Counted from the first letter of the stretch, positions 28,049 to 36,805 are shown. The stretch is DNA of 64,000 nt from Bacteroidales bacterium (GCA_016282015.1 JAEEJS010000038.1:1-64000), one strand, 5' to 3'. The notes: generated by a model from the letters alone, not told the origin. Program-made: numbers and translations.

Positions 28049-29323
28049 CTAAAAGTAATGTTTGATCATACGTTCAATGGCGCGTTCGCAGACAGGGCAG
28101 AACTTGTTGCCATTGAACGTATTCATTAAGCAGTCGATCATGGGGCGGTAGATGCCGTGCAGTTGGTATCCGGCGCCTTCGTACACTCCGACGGTCTTTT
28201 CATATTTCTTGTCGACAGTTGTAGGAACAGGCGTTCTCTTACCTATCATATCCTGCCATTTGCTGCCGAAATCGACCAAAGTGGTGATGTTGGGCTCCCA
28301 AGGCTCCACCTCGAGGTTGTAGTTGTCGGTGCCGTCGTAGGCATATTCGTCGGCCAGACCCGCGAAGCCGTGTCCGAACTCATGAATTATCACATCCGAT
28401 GAGTAAGAATTGCCGGTTGTGCTGACGCAATACGAGTTGAAGATGCCTCCTCCGCCGTATTTCTTGGTGTTGGCGAGAATGTAAATCTGGTCGTATGGCA
28501 CTTGACCGGCGAGGGTTTTCATGGTTTCGTTGTCGTAAGTCATGCAGTAACGCTCACTGTCGAAGGTCCAGAAACTGCAGCTGAGGGCTGTGTTGCGGTA
28601 CAAGCCGTCGCCGGGCATGGTGATATCGCTTTCCTGGGATGGCACCATCACGGCACGCACATTGAAACGGTCCTGGTAGCGGTCGTATGGAGCATAGCTG
28701 AACAGACTCTTCACAAAAAACTGGCAGTCGTTGATGAATTTGCCCATCTCCTGCTCGGTATAGCCGTCGGGCAGCAACACTATGTCTACAGCCTGCTCGG
28801 CCGGATAGTTGCCGTATACATCGTAAATCGGATAAGGCAGTTTGGGCGCTGGCTTGATGAAGTAATCGTTTGGATCGACCAAGATTTTCATCATCTCCAC
28901 AGCTTCCAGATGGTCGGTTTTGGCGTAAAAGGTAACCTCCACCGGCTCTTTAGGGAAAGGAATCACTACCGATTCGTGAAAGCCTTTGCAGATTTTGGTG
29001 GCTTCGTCTGTGGTCTGCCATTCACCAAACAGCAGGCAGTAGCCGTGTGAATACAAAACCACATCCGAATCGGGCAGCGAGACCTCTATGGAATACATTC
29101 CGTAGTTCATATTGTCTATGAGCTGAACCCTCGGACCGCCCCACTTGGGCTCTTTCACCAGCTTGTCGAAAGCGTAGGCCACAGTGTCGGCATTGCCGAA
29201 AAGGTAATAATCAATACGCAACTGGTTGTCGGTGAAATATCTGTCATATTCGACCTGGCTTTTTGCGTTCAACCCTAAGAAAATCAGTATGGTTGATAAA
29301 ACAAATGTTGAAAACTTCCTCAT
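28049..29323 (-). CDS. M64 family zinc metallopeptidase (IgA-peptidase-like)
   Basis: 424 residues from the ATG at 29323, which begins a signal peptide (FVLSTILIFLGLNAKSQ); an upstream start would pass through the promoter. A beta-sandwich N-terminal domain of about 130 residues precedes the M64 domain, which has IVLLPDGYTEQEMGKF and the zinc site IIHEFGHGFAGLADEYAY (HExxHxxxGxxDE). Members cleave unknown or immunoglobulin substrates. No T9SS tail is present. Confidence 0.92.
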   Translation of the reverse strand: MRKFSTFVLSTILIFLGLNAKSQVEYDRYFTDNQLRIDYYLFGNADTVAYAFDKLVKEPKWGGPRVQLIDNMNYGMYSIEVSLPDSDVVLYSHGYCLLFGEWQTTDEATKICKGFHESVVIPFPKEPVEVTFYAKTDHLEAVEMMKILVDPNDYFIKPAPKLPYPIYDVYGNYPAEQAVDIVLLPDGYTEQEMGKFINDCQFFVKSLFSYAPYDRYQDRFNVRAVMVPSQESDITMPGDGLYRNTALSCSFWTFDSERYCMTYDNETMKTLAGQVPYDQIYILANTKKYGGGGIFNSYCVSTTGNSYSSDVIIHEFGHGFAGLADEYAYDGTDNYNLEVEPWEPNITTLVDFGSKWQDMIGKRTPVPTTVDKKYEKTVGVYEGAGYQLHGIYRPMIDCLMNTFNGNKFCPVCERAIERMIKHYF

Positions 29324-29341
29324 ATTCGCAATTTTTATCCG

Positions 29342-29349
29342 CAAAGTTA
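29342..29349 (-). promoter_or_regulatory. -7 box of the M64 peptidase gene
   Basis: TAACTTTG on the minus strand, 18 bp before the ATG at 29323. Confidence 0.55.
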
Positions 29350-29390
29350 CGATAAAACACAAAACAAAGCGTTAATTGCAAAAATTTTAT

Positions 29391-29398
29391 TATTTTTG
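29391..29398 (+). promoter_or_regulatory. -7 box of the ftsX unit
   Basis: TATTTTTG, 16 bp before the ftsX ATG at 29415. Confidence 0.6.
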
Positions 29399-29414
29399 CA
29401 AGTTTAATAATTAT

Positions 29415-30296
29415 ATGCGCACAGATAATTCATCCACAAAACGCCGTCTCCGCGGTTCATACCTCATCTCACTGATGAGTATAACGCTAGTGCTGTTTGT
29501 ACTTGGATTATTCTCCTCTCTGGTGCTTTTCGCCAACAGCATTTCCGATTACATCAAGGAAAACATAGGGTTTGAGATAGTGATGAAAAAAGGGGTGAAA
29601 GAGAAGGATATACTTGAGTTTCAGAAGGTGTTGGAGAAAAAGGAATATGTGAAATCCACCGAATACATCTCAAAGGAAGAGGCTACCCGCCGTCTGACAG
29701 AAGATCTGGGCGAGGATATTCTGCAATGGCTTGGCGATGTTGAAAACCCTCTTCTGCCATCGATAGACGTCAGGTTCACTGCTGAATACGCCAACAACGA
29801 CAGCATAGCCAAGATAGAGCAGTGGGTGATGAAGAACAAAAACGTGAAAGAAGTGTATTTCCAGAGGTCGCTGATTCACTCTATCAACAAGAATGTCAAG
29901 AAGATAGGCGCTGTGATTTTGATAATAGGACTGGCGCTTCTGATAATGGCAGTGACCCTTATCAGCCACACAGTTAGGCTGTCGGTCTACTCCAAACGCT
30001 TTGTGGTACGCAGCATGCAGCTGGTGGGCGCCACCGAGGGCTTTATAATGAAGCCTTTCTTGAAATATTTTGTAATTCAAGGACTTATAGGCGGAGGCCT
30101 GTCGCTGATACTGCTGACAGTGTTCGTTTCTATGGCTTTCAAGAATGTGCCAGAGCTAGGCATCATCACCAACATTGGCAGTTTTGTCATGATTTATCTG
30201 ACGGTGATGGTGTTGGGAGTGCTGCTTACGACACTGTCGACCTATTTCTCCATGCTGAAGTATCTGCGCGCCGACATTGACGAACTTTACGAATGA
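29415..30296 (+). CDS. ftsX: Cell division protein FtsX
   Basis: 293 residues from the ATG at 29415. The layout is cytosolic N-terminus, TM1 (GSYLISLMSITLVLFVLGLFSS split), an extracellular domain of about 120 residues with EFQKVLEKKEYVKS, then three more helices with the FtsX-type VRSMQLVGATEGFIMKPF loop. With FtsE it forms an ABC-like complex that controls septal peptidoglycan hydrolases. ftsE is not adjacent, which is normal in Bacteroidetes. Confidence 0.92.
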   Translation: MRTDNSSTKRRLRGSYLISLMSITLVLFVLGLFSSLVLFANSISDYIKENIGFEIVMKKGVKEKDILEFQKVLEKKEYVKSTEYISKEEATRRLTEDLGEDILQWLGDVENPLLPSIDVRFTAEYANNDSIAKIEQWVMKNKNVKEVYFQRSLIHSINKNVKKIGAVILIIGLALLIMAVTLISHTVRLSVYSKRFVVRSMQLVGATEGFIMKPFLKYFVIQGLIGGGLSLILLTVFVSMAFKNVPELGIITNIGSFVMIYLTVMVLGVLLTTLSTYFSMLKYLRADIDELYE

Positions 30297-30311
30297 TTAA
30301 AAATTTAAGAT

Positions 30312-30569
30312 ATGGCAAAAAATGATGTAAAAATCCCTGAAAAAGACCGTAAACCTATGCCTTTCGGCCGTGAAAACTACAAATGGGTGCTCATAGGCCT
30401 GGCTTTCCTGCTGGTAGGATTCCTTCTGATGATTGGCGGTGGCTCAGACAACCCCGACGTCTTCAATGAGGGTATGTTCAGCTTCAGACGACTGACATTG
30501 GCTCCTATACTCATTCTGATAGGCTTCGGCATTCAGTTTTACGCTATCATGAAAAAACCTAAGGAATGA
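30312..30569 (+). CDS. DUF3098 small membrane protein
   Basis: 85 residues with two helices (WVLIGLAFLLVGFLLMIGGG and LTLAPILILIGFGIQFYAIM) separated by SDNPDVFNEGMFSFRR. It matches DUF3098, a Bacteroidetes family normally encoded between ftsX and uppP. Function unknown; the place suggests an envelope or division role. Confidence 0.88.
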   Translation: MAKNDVKIPEKDRKPMPFGRENYKWVLIGLAFLLVGFLLMIGGGSDNPDVFNEGMFSFRRLTLAPILILIGFGIQFYAIMKKPKE

Positions 30570-30588
30570 CTTTAACCGGTCATTGTCA

Positions 30589-32412
30589 ATGATTAGAAAT
30601 CACCATAAAATTACCATAGCATTTCTCGCTTTATTGTTGAGCGTGACTGCGTGGGCTCAGGCTGATACTGTTGTGTTTTCAGCCCATGGCGGTTTTTACG
30701 AAAACAGCTTTCAGTTACAGTTATCCAATTCAAACCCCGACTATCATATCCGTTACACCATAAACGGAAACCGCCCGACCGCTCAGTCGGCTTTGTACGC
30801 CAATCCTTTGGTTTTGGATGAGCAAATGTATTCAAAATCAGATATTTACACTATTCAGATATCTACAGACGAGTTGGTTTACAATCCGGGTTCGGTGCAG
30901 CATTGCATAGTAGTCAGAGCGGCTGTGTTCGATGAGAACGACAGTTGCGTGAGCAGTGTTAAGACAAACAGCTATTTCATAGGCGAGCTGGGTTGCGACA
31001 CTCACGGCATGCCGGTGGTCTCGATTTGCGCCGATTCCTTGGATTTGTTTGATTATGACAGGGGTATTTTTGTTCCCGGAGCTCATTTCGATTCGTTGAA
31101 TCCCAATTGGACAGGCAATTATTATCAGAAGGGTATTGAATGGGAAAGATTGATAAATGTTGAGTTCTATGAACTTGACAATAAAGGCATCAATCAGCAA
31201 GCCGGCATAAGAACACATGGTGGTAACGGTAGGCGTTTGCCTCAAAAAAGTGTAAAGATTTACGCTCGTGAAGAGTATGGGAAAAAGCGATTCAAACATA
31301 AGTTTTTCAATACAATACCTCACAACAACTTCAAGCATCTGGTATTCAAACCCATGGAAAGTTCCTGGAACCAAGCCGGTATGCAAAATCATGTCGCCAA
31401 TCTTATTGTCAAGGACGGGGTTAATGTAGAACCTTTGGCATCGAGACCTGTGGTGATGTACATAAACGGAGAATACTGGGGTTTATATTTCATACACGAA
31501 AAACCTGATGAACGCTATTTGGAAGACCATTTGTCAGTGAATCTCGAAACTCTGAATATGATGGGCAATTGGGTGAGTGTGGTTGACTATGGTAACGGCA
31601 TACCATTCATAAACATGATGGGCTGGTTGGAAAACGCCGACCTTTCAAATCAATTTGAGTATAATATTGTAGATAATTTTTTTGACCTCGACAGTTTTAT
31701 AGACTATCAGATATTTGAGATATATACCGCAAACAAAGACTGGCCGGCGAACAACATGGCCTGTTGGCAAGCGGATAACGGTAAGTGGCGCTGGATTTTC
31801 AAGGATGGCGACGCCTGCTTTTTAAGCATGTCATTTGATGCATTTGCAAATGCCATATATAATGATAAAACCGCAACGCCTGCAAGAAAAAAGTCGACCT
31901 TGTTGTTCAGAAAGCTTTTGGAAAACGATGGTTTCAGAATGCGGTTCAAAAACAGATTTTTGGAACTTATCAACACCTCATTCAATTATCAGCATGTGTG
32001 GCAATATGTGGAATCTACAAAGAACGCTATGTCTGATGAGATTCCCTATCAGTCTGACAGATTCGGTTATCCCCAAAGCATGGAGTCGTGGTTGGACGAT
32101 GTGGAATATATCGACTGGTTTTTGGCTAACAGAGGGGAAGTCATGACGCAAAAGCTAATCGAATTTTTTGATGTTGAAGAAATAGTTTCCAATAACATAA
32201 CGGTTTATCCCAATCCGGCTAAAGACGTTGTCTATGTTAAGGGTGAACTGACCGGATACGAGTTGTATGACCTTGTTGGAAATAAGTTGGAACAAGTGGT
32301 CGGCAATATGGAAGAAATCCGTGTAAGTGACTTGTCTTCAGGAGTTTACATCATCAGATTGCATACTAAAAACGGAAAAGCATTAACAAAGAAAATAATC
32401 ATCAACAATTGA
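30589..32412 (+). CDS. CotH kinase family protein with T9SS sorting domain (paralogue)
   Basis: 607 residues from the ATG at 30589 (a TTG two codons earlier is less likely). Signal peptide, chitobiase-C-like repeat (RYTINGNRPTAQSALYANP), CotH domain with AGIRTHGGNGRRLPQKSVKI, YFIHEKPDERYL and WIFKDGDACFLS, and a T9SS domain (VYPNPAKDVVYV ... LTKKIIINN). The first 130 residues are very close to the protein at 15.1-16.9 kb. It interrupts the usual DUF3098-uppP adjacency. Confidence 0.9.
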   Translation: MIRNHHKITIAFLALLLSVTAWAQADTVVFSAHGGFYENSFQLQLSNSNPDYHIRYTINGNRPTAQSALYANPLVLDEQMYSKSDIYTIQISTDELVYNPGSVQHCIVVRAAVFDENDSCVSSVKTNSYFIGELGCDTHGMPVVSICADSLDLFDYDRGIFVPGAHFDSLNPNWTGNYYQKGIEWERLINVEFYELDNKGINQQAGIRTHGGNGRRLPQKSVKIYAREEYGKKRFKHKFFNTIPHNNFKHLVFKPMESSWNQAGMQNHVANLIVKDGVNVEPLASRPVVMYINGEYWGLYFIHEKPDERYLEDHLSVNLETLNMMGNWVSVVDYGNGIPFINMMGWLENADLSNQFEYNIVDNFFDLDSFIDYQIFEIYTANKDWPANNMACWQADNGKWRWIFKDGDACFLSMSFDAFANAIYNDKTATPARKKSTLLFRKLLENDGFRMRFKNRFLELINTSFNYQHVWQYVESTKNAMSDEIPYQSDRFGYPQSMESWLDDVEYIDWFLANRGEVMTQKLIEFFDVEEIVSNNITVYPNPAKDVVYVKGELTGYELYDLVGNKLEQVVGNMEEIRVSDLSSGVYIIRLHTKNGKALTKKIIINN

Positions 32413-32431
32413 CGAATAATAACTAAAGAAA

Positions 32432-33250
32432 ATGGATTGGTTACAAGCGCTTTTATTGGGAATTCTCCAGGGTTTGACGGAGTTCCTGCCGGTGTCTAGC
32501 AGCGGACATCTCACAATTTTGTCGAACATCTTCGGGCTGAGCGGCGAGGAAAACCTCACTTTCAACGTGGTTTTACATGTTGCGACAGTCTGTGCCACTC
32601 TGGTTGTGCTTTGGAGCGAGGTGGTTTGGATTTTCAAGGATTTATTCACAAAACAGCAGTGGAACTCATATCAAAACCTTAACGGAGGCACTAAATACGC
32701 CATCAACATCCTAATATCTATGATTCCAGTGGCCATAGTGGGAGTGTTTTTCAAAGATACAGTTGAAAGTATTTTCGGCTCCGGTTTGCTGATAGTTGGC
32801 ATAATGCTTTTGGTCACAGCCACTTTGCTGACATTCGCTCATTTCGCCAAGCCGCGTCAGCGTGAGGAAATCTCGGGATTCCATGCATTCATCATCGGTA
32901 TAGGCCAGGCTTGCGCCACCATGCCGGGCTTGTCGCGTTCCGGAACGACTATCGCGACGGGTTTGTTGCTCGGCAACAAGAAGGAGAAACTCGCACAGTT
33001 CTCGTTTTTGATGGTGATTCCTCCGATTTTAGGAGAGGCCTTGCTCGATTTCAAAGAAGTGCTTGAGGTGGGTTGGCATACAGCTATGGCCGGCATTTCA
33101 CCTTTAACTCTCATTATAGGGTTTATGGCTGCATTCATCACAGGATGCCTCGCTTGCAAATGGATGATCAGCATAGTGAAGAAGGGTAAGCTCATTTATT
33201 TCGCAATCTACTGCGTAATCGTCGGTGTTTTAGCAATTTGTTTCGCATAA
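32432..33250 (+). CDS. uppP: Undecaprenyl-diphosphate phosphatase
   Basis: 272 residues, BacA/UppP family, about eight membrane helices. Both active-site segments are present: [14 protein letters not shown] near residues 13-26 and [14 protein letters not shown] near 160-175. It recycles the lipid carrier for peptidoglycan and other surface polymers. Its stop overlaps the truB ATG by one base (TAATG). Confidence 0.96.
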   Translation: MDWLQALLLGILQGLTEFLPVSSSGHLTILSNIFGLSGEENLTFNVVLHVATVCATLVVLWSEVVWIFKDLFTKQQWNSYQNLNGGTKYAINILISMIPVAIVGVFFKDTVESIFGSGLLIVGIMLLVTATLLTFAHFAKPRQREEISGFHAFIIGIGQACATMPGLSRSGTTIATGLLLGNKKEKLAQFSFLMVIPPILGEALLDFKEVLEVGWHTAMAGISPLTLIIGFMAAFITGCLACKWMISIVKKGKLIYFAIYCVIVGVLAICFA

Positions 33251-33978
33251 TGACAGAGTTTCATTTCGAGGAAGGCGAGGTTTTTTTGATAGATAAACCT
33301 TTGGATTGGACGTCATTCGACGTTGTCAATCTGATTCGTGCTGTCATCAAGAAATACCATAAAATCAGGAAACTGAAAGTGGGTCATGCAGGCACTTTGG
33401 ATCCGCTGGCCACAGGTTTGCTGATACTCTGCACCGGCCGTATGACCAAACAAATCGATAATTTCCAGGCACAGGAGAAGGTTTATACAGGTACCATGCT
33501 GTTGGGGCAGACCACGCCGACTTTCGATCTTGAAAGCGAGCCGAATCAGTTCTTTCCGACTGATGGAATCAGCGCCGAGGCGTTAGACGAGGCGCGTAAA
33601 AAGTTCATTGGCGATATAATGCAGCGTCCTCCTAAGTTTTCCGCAATCAAGATTCAGGGTAAGCGCGCTTTTGACTATGCCCGTTCAGATGAGGAGCTCG
33701 AGCTGAAGGAACGCCTCGTGCATATAGAGGATTTCCAAATAGATACAAACAATTTCCCGAAGGTCGATTTTATGGTGAAATGCTCCAAAGGCACTTACAT
33801 CCGCTCGCTGGTCAACGACTTCGGCCAGGCACTTGGCAACGGAGCCTGCCTAATCAGTTTGCGCCGCACCAAAATCGGTGATTTCGACGTGAAAGACGCC
33901 TGGGATCTGATGGAACTGAAGCAAAAAATCATCGAGACGGCACCGGAAATTACAGAAAACAATATAGAGACGTCATAA
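33250..33978 (+). CDS. truB: tRNA pseudouridine(55) synthase TruB
   Basis: 242 residues from the ATG at 33250, which shares a base with the uppP stop. The catalytic Asp lies in KVGHAGTLDPLATGLL, with IDKPLDWTSFD before it and CSKGTYIRSLVNDFG later, as in TruB. It makes pseudouridine 55 in the T loop of tRNAs. A hairpin at 33966-33990 spans the stop codon. Confidence 0.96.
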   Translation: MTEFHFEEGEVFLIDKPLDWTSFDVVNLIRAVIKKYHKIRKLKVGHAGTLDPLATGLLILCTGRMTKQIDNFQAQEKVYTGTMLLGQTTPTFDLESEPNQFFPTDGISAEALDEARKKFIGDIMQRPPKFSAIKIQGKRAFDYARSDEELELKERLVHIEDFQIDTNNFPKVDFMVKCSKGTYIRSLVNDFGQALGNGACLISLRRTKIGDFDVKDAWDLMELKQKIIETAPEITENNIETS

Positions 33979-33997
33979 TATGGCGTCTCTATTTGTT
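33966..33997. terminator. Probable bidirectional terminator after truB
   Basis: AGAGACG (33966-33972) pairs perfectly with CGTCTCT (33984-33990), followed by ATTTGTT. The truB stop lies in the loop. It also faces the end of the leftward XRE gene. Confidence 0.6.
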
Positions 33998-34015
33998 AGT
34001 AAATGAAATCAAAAA

Positions 34016-34216
34016 TCAATCTTCGTCTTCGAGCATGAAGATTTCTTCCACTTTTTTGTTAAAGACTTGCGCCATCTTCAGCGCCAGCACTGTCGAGGGT
34101 ACATAACGCGCTGATTCCACTGCGTTTATGGTCTGACGGCTCACTCCGATGCGTTTTGCGAGTTCTTCCTGAGTGATGTCGAGTTCGGCACGCGCTATTT
34201 TCAAACGGTTTTTCAT
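34016..34216 (-). CDS. Small XRE/Cro-like transcriptional regulator
   Basis: 66 residues, nearly all helix-turn-helix: ITQEELAKRIGVSRQTINAVE is the recognition region (20-residue core from TQEELAKRIGVSRQTINAVE). It matches the short YozG-like regulators usually encoded beside a small membrane protein. Its ATG overlaps the stop of the upstream membrane gene by 4 bp, so the pair is coupled and probably autoregulated. Confidence 0.88.
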   Translation of the reverse strand: MKNRLKIARAELDITQEELAKRIGVSRQTINAVESARYVPSTVLALKMAQVFNKKVEEIFMLEDED

Positions 34217-34689
34217 ATTTCACCTCCTTTGTTAGCTCTATGCAACTCGATTCTGAATTTGATGATGAAAAGAATCAGAAAAATAAAGAAAATGGAATAA
34301 ATCACATACAAATAAATACTTCCATAAATTGTCAAAGTAAAGATGATGAACAAGATAGTTGATGTGTAGGTTGCCCAAACCAGACTTTTCTCGCGGATGC
34401 TTTTCACAAATTCATCTTCTACTGTTTCTTTCGAAAAGCCAAGGAAAATCAATCCAATTGTAAGAATCGGCAAAAATATTGACAATGGAGAGCAGGTTGC
34501 CATGACAAAAAATCCTTTGGTTTCATCGCTGTGGAATATTTCAAAAACCCCGTCATAATAAATAGTAGGCATTTTTATTCTGCATTCATTGAACCAAATT
34601 GCATATACTATTGCAGCCAACAATGCGATAACTGTAATCGCCAATCCGACAGTCTTGAAGCTGTTCGGAAACAAATAGTTCTTTTTCAT
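34213..34689 (-). CDS. Four-helix membrane protein paired with the XRE regulator
   Basis: 158 residues with four hydrophobic segments (TVGLAITVIALLAAIVYAIW first; ILFIIFTLTIYGSIYLYVIY third) in two hairpins. It resembles the DUF2178-type membrane partners of small XRE regulators, but the family call is uncertain. Role unknown; possibly a stress- or antimicrobial-response module. Confidence 0.6.
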   Translation of the reverse strand: MKKNYLFPNSFKTVGLAITVIALLAAIVYAIWFNECRIKMPTIYYDGVFEIFHSDETKGFFVMATCSPLSIFLPILTIGLIFLGFSKETVEDEFVKSIREKSLVWATYTSTILFIIFTLTIYGSIYLYVIYSIFFIFLILFIIKFRIELHRANKGGEI

Positions 34690-34738
34690 AGTTCTTTAAT
34701 TTTAATGGTTGGACATTTAATTCGAAAGTTTAACGCTG

Positions 34739-34746
34739 CAAAAGTA
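34739..34746 (-). promoter_or_regulatory. -7 box of the membrane/XRE pair
   Basis: TACTTTTG on the minus strand with TTTG about 20 bp upstream as the -33; 50 bp before the ATG. Confidence 0.6.
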
Positions 34747-34832
34747 AAGTTTATTTTACATATAGACAAATTAATTTTACATTTTTTTTGAAAAAAGATT
34801 GAAATTATCAGCAAAATCAGGCTAAAATTTTG

Positions 34833-34840
34833 TAATTTTG
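34833..34840 (+). promoter_or_regulatory. -7 box of the 86-residue protein gene
   Basis: TAATTTTG, 23 bp before the ATG at 34864; supports this short gene being real. Confidence 0.55.
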
Positions 34841-34863
34841 CGCCCTCAAAACGGTGATTTTTA

Positions 34864-35124
34864 ATGAAAAAACGCTATATTTTTTCCTCTGGCGACTCTT
34901 TTGAAGCCGATTTGGACGACTTAAAACGTCTTTTGGCTGAAAATCAACAATACGTTGAGAACTATGAAGATGTTTTAGGTTCTCTCTACGATGACGAATA
35001 CGTCGCCCGCGGCAATGGCTTCTGCGACCGCAAATACAGCGACGATTTCGTTGAAAGTCAGTTGGAAAAATATCAAAAACGCGTAGAAGAACTAAAAAAG
35101 TGGATTGCGGAATCAGTCTTTTAA
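34864..35124 (+). CDS. Small acidic protein of unknown function
   Basis: 86 residues, Asp/Glu- and Tyr-rich, mainly helical with a coiled-coil-like end (YQKRVEELKKWIAE). No family recognised. A promoter stands directly upstream and the 3' end overlaps the convergent DUF4143 ATPase gene by 12 bp. Confidence 0.55.
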   Translation: MKKRYIFSSGDSFEADLDDLKRLLAENQQYVENYEDVLGSLYDDEYVARGNGFCDRKYSDDFVESQLEKYQKRVEELKKWIAESVF

Positions 35125-36390
35125 ACAACCTATTGGTACCACATAAACCCCATCTTCTTGGCGATAAGCGTATGAACCAACCGCTGTTAACACCATTTTG
35201 AACGAAGGAACCTTCATTTTGGTTGTATCCACTCTTGACGAGAGTTCATTTAGTGTTCGTACTCCCTCATTGATAAGGTCGTTGCCACCAAGTTTTATTT
35301 CGACAAGACCATAACTTCCGTCTCTTAAATGTATAACAGCGTCGCATTCAAGTCCGTTTTTTTCTCGAAAATGATATACTTTGCCATTCAAAGCTTCGGA
35401 ATATACTCTTAAATCGCGAATGCATAGTGTCTCAAAAATCAATCCAAAAGTGTTGAGGTCATTAACGAGATCTTGTGGACCCAATCCCAATGCAGCGGTG
35501 GCTATTGAGGGGTCGGTGAAATATCGTGTATCGCTAGTGCGAATAGCTGTTTTTGACCTGAGATTAGGATTCCAGGCTTCTGAATCTTCAATAACAAAAA
35601 TTTCTTTTAATGCCTTAACGTAAGAAGATATGGTATCTTCTGAAAGTGAATCTGCTTCATTGGTTTTCAAATCGGTGTGGATAGTTCCGAATGAAGCCTG
35701 ACTGCCTTGATGTCTTGCGTATGAGCGAAGCAATCTGTGCACCCTGACAGGGTCACGTTCTATACCATCAACTTTAGAGATATCGCGTTTTTCAACAGCT
35801 TCGATGTAATCGAATGCTTGGTCGAGAGCAATATCTTTTCCCATATCAACAGCCAAAGGCCATCCACCGCGACAGGTTAAGAATGCTATTTGCTCAAGAT
35901 TGTGACGATTGGTCCCTTCTATATGTTTTGGTGTTTTGAATAGTTCAGCCAACGAAACTTCACCTGATGATTCTTGTGATTCCCATAAGCTCATTGGTCG
36001 CATTTTCATCCAACCTATTCTGCCAGTTCCTGAATGTATGACCTTGCTCATGTCGGCTGGAACAGAAGAACCTGTAAGGATGAAAAGTCCCAAATGGTCA
36101 GCGTGGTCTGCCTCAAAACGGATGCTGTCCCAAAGTTGTGGTGCCACTTGCCATTCGTCAATTAAACGGGGTGTGTCGCCGCGTAGAAGCAGTTTCGGAT
36201 TCAATGATGCCATTTTTATGTTTTGTTCGACCATGCCGGTTTCGGACATATACAAAACGCTTTTAGCTATTTGCTCGGCGGTAGTTGTTTTACCGCACCA
36301 TTTGGCTCCTTCAAGCAAAACGGCTCCTTTTCCAGCGAGTTTACGCTGAAGTAATCGGTCGGCGATACGAGGTTTATATTCATTAATCAT
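35113..36390 (-). CDS. DUF4143-type AAA ATPase
   Basis: 425 residues. N-terminal AAA_14 domain with Walker A GAKWCGKTTTAEQ and a Walker B-like RLIDEWQV, followed by FILTGSSVPADMS; the C-terminal DUF4143 domain has DLRVYSEAL, VYHFREKNGLECDAVI and LVEIKLGG, which resembles a restriction-like nuclease fold (D...E-x-K). These ATPases are common, often multicopy and found in accessory regions; their role is unsettled. Two 16-bp direct repeats lie just upstream of its promoter. Confidence 0.9.
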   Translation of the reverse strand: MINEYKPRIADRLLQRKLAGKGAVLLEGAKWCGKTTTAEQIAKSVLYMSETGMVEQNIKMASLNPKLLLRGDTPRLIDEWQVAPQLWDSIRFEADHADHLGLFILTGSSVPADMSKVIHSGTGRIGWMKMRPMSLWESQESSGEVSLAELFKTPKHIEGTNRHNLEQIAFLTCRGGWPLAVDMGKDIALDQAFDYIEAVEKRDISKVDGIERDPVRVHRLLRSYARHQGSQASFGTIHTDLKTNEADSLSEDTISSYVKALKEIFVIEDSEAWNPNLRSKTAIRTSDTRYFTDPSIATAALGLGPQDLVNDLNTFGLIFETLCIRDLRVYSEALNGKVYHFREKNGLECDAVIHLRDGSYGLVEIKLGGNDLINEGVRTLNELSSRVDTTKMKVPSFKMVLTAVGSYAYRQEDGVYVVPIGCLKD

Positions 36391-36414
36391 ACCAATAATC
36401 CTTGAAAATCACCG

Positions 36415-36422
36415 CAAAAATA
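36415..36422 (-). promoter_or_regulatory. -7 box of the DUF4143 ATPase gene
   Basis: TATTTTTG on the minus strand, 24 bp before the ATG at 36390. Confidence 0.55.
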
Positions 36423-36445
36423 ATAAATATTTATTTACGTTCTGT

Positions 36446-36484
36446 CATTTGGCCAAAAAATATTCACCCATTTGGCCAAAAAAT
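36446..36484. repeat. Two perfect 16-bp direct repeats with a TTTGGCCAAA palindrome
   Basis: CATTTGGCCAAAAAAT occurs at 36446-36461 and 36469-36484, 23 bp apart start to start. They overlap and precede the expected -33 region of the DUF4143 ATPase promoter, so they look like operator sites. This is inferred from position only. Confidence 0.6.
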
Positions 36485-36575
36485 GATCCTGCATATGGCA
36501 ATGATATGTGGGGTGTTGAGAAGATGGTTTTCAAAGAATTTTTATCTAAATTTTTTCTATAAAGAAAAAAATCTT

Positions 36576-36583
36576 TATTTTTG
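36576..36583 (+). promoter_or_regulatory. -7 box of the hairpin-rich leader and R-M gene
   Basis: TATTTTTG, placing transcription start near 36588, right before the first hairpin and 240 bp before the R-M ATG. Confidence 0.5.
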
Positions 36584-36589
36584 TACTCG

Positions 36590-36805
36590 ATAATACGATT
36601 GAGCATCGTAAAACATATTTATTGAAATAATTGAGCTTTACGCTCTTATTCTCTCATGGAGAATCGGAAAATTTAAAGTGAAAGCGAAAATAAGTGGTAA
36701 AAGCCGCGCATTGGCGTGGACTTTTGTCATATTTCGCTTTCTGGCTTTACCGAGCCTTCCGTGAAAATAGGACATAAAAAAGTTCCACGCTTTTTTACTG
36801 TCCGA
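36590..36805 (+). ncRNA. Candidate structured RNA or leader with six consecutive hairpins
   Basis: Six stems follow one another: 36594-36610 (6 bp, loop TGAGC); 36633-36645 (4 bp, loop TTTAC); 36648-36664 (6 bp, loop TCATG); a nested one with outer arms 36680-36689/36732-36741 (10 bp) and inner stem 36699-36709/36714-36725 (11 bp, one bulge); 36743-36756 (4 bp); and 36770-36803 (13 bp, one bulge). CCACGC at 36785-36790, starting in the last loop, can pair with GCGTGG at 36714-36719. A -7 box precedes it. A 73-codon minus-strand frame over it is probably spurious. Strand and function are inferred. Confidence 0.5.

Noticed and set aside
34016..34689. Type II toxin-antitoxin module
   Set aside because: The XRE protein is paired with a four-helix membrane protein, not a known toxin; the layout fits a regulator/membrane-protein pair.
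36402..36593. 63-codon plus-strand frame between the DUF4143 ATPase and the R-M gene
   Set aside because: It covers the direct repeats and the AT-rich promoter region, and has no protein-like composition.
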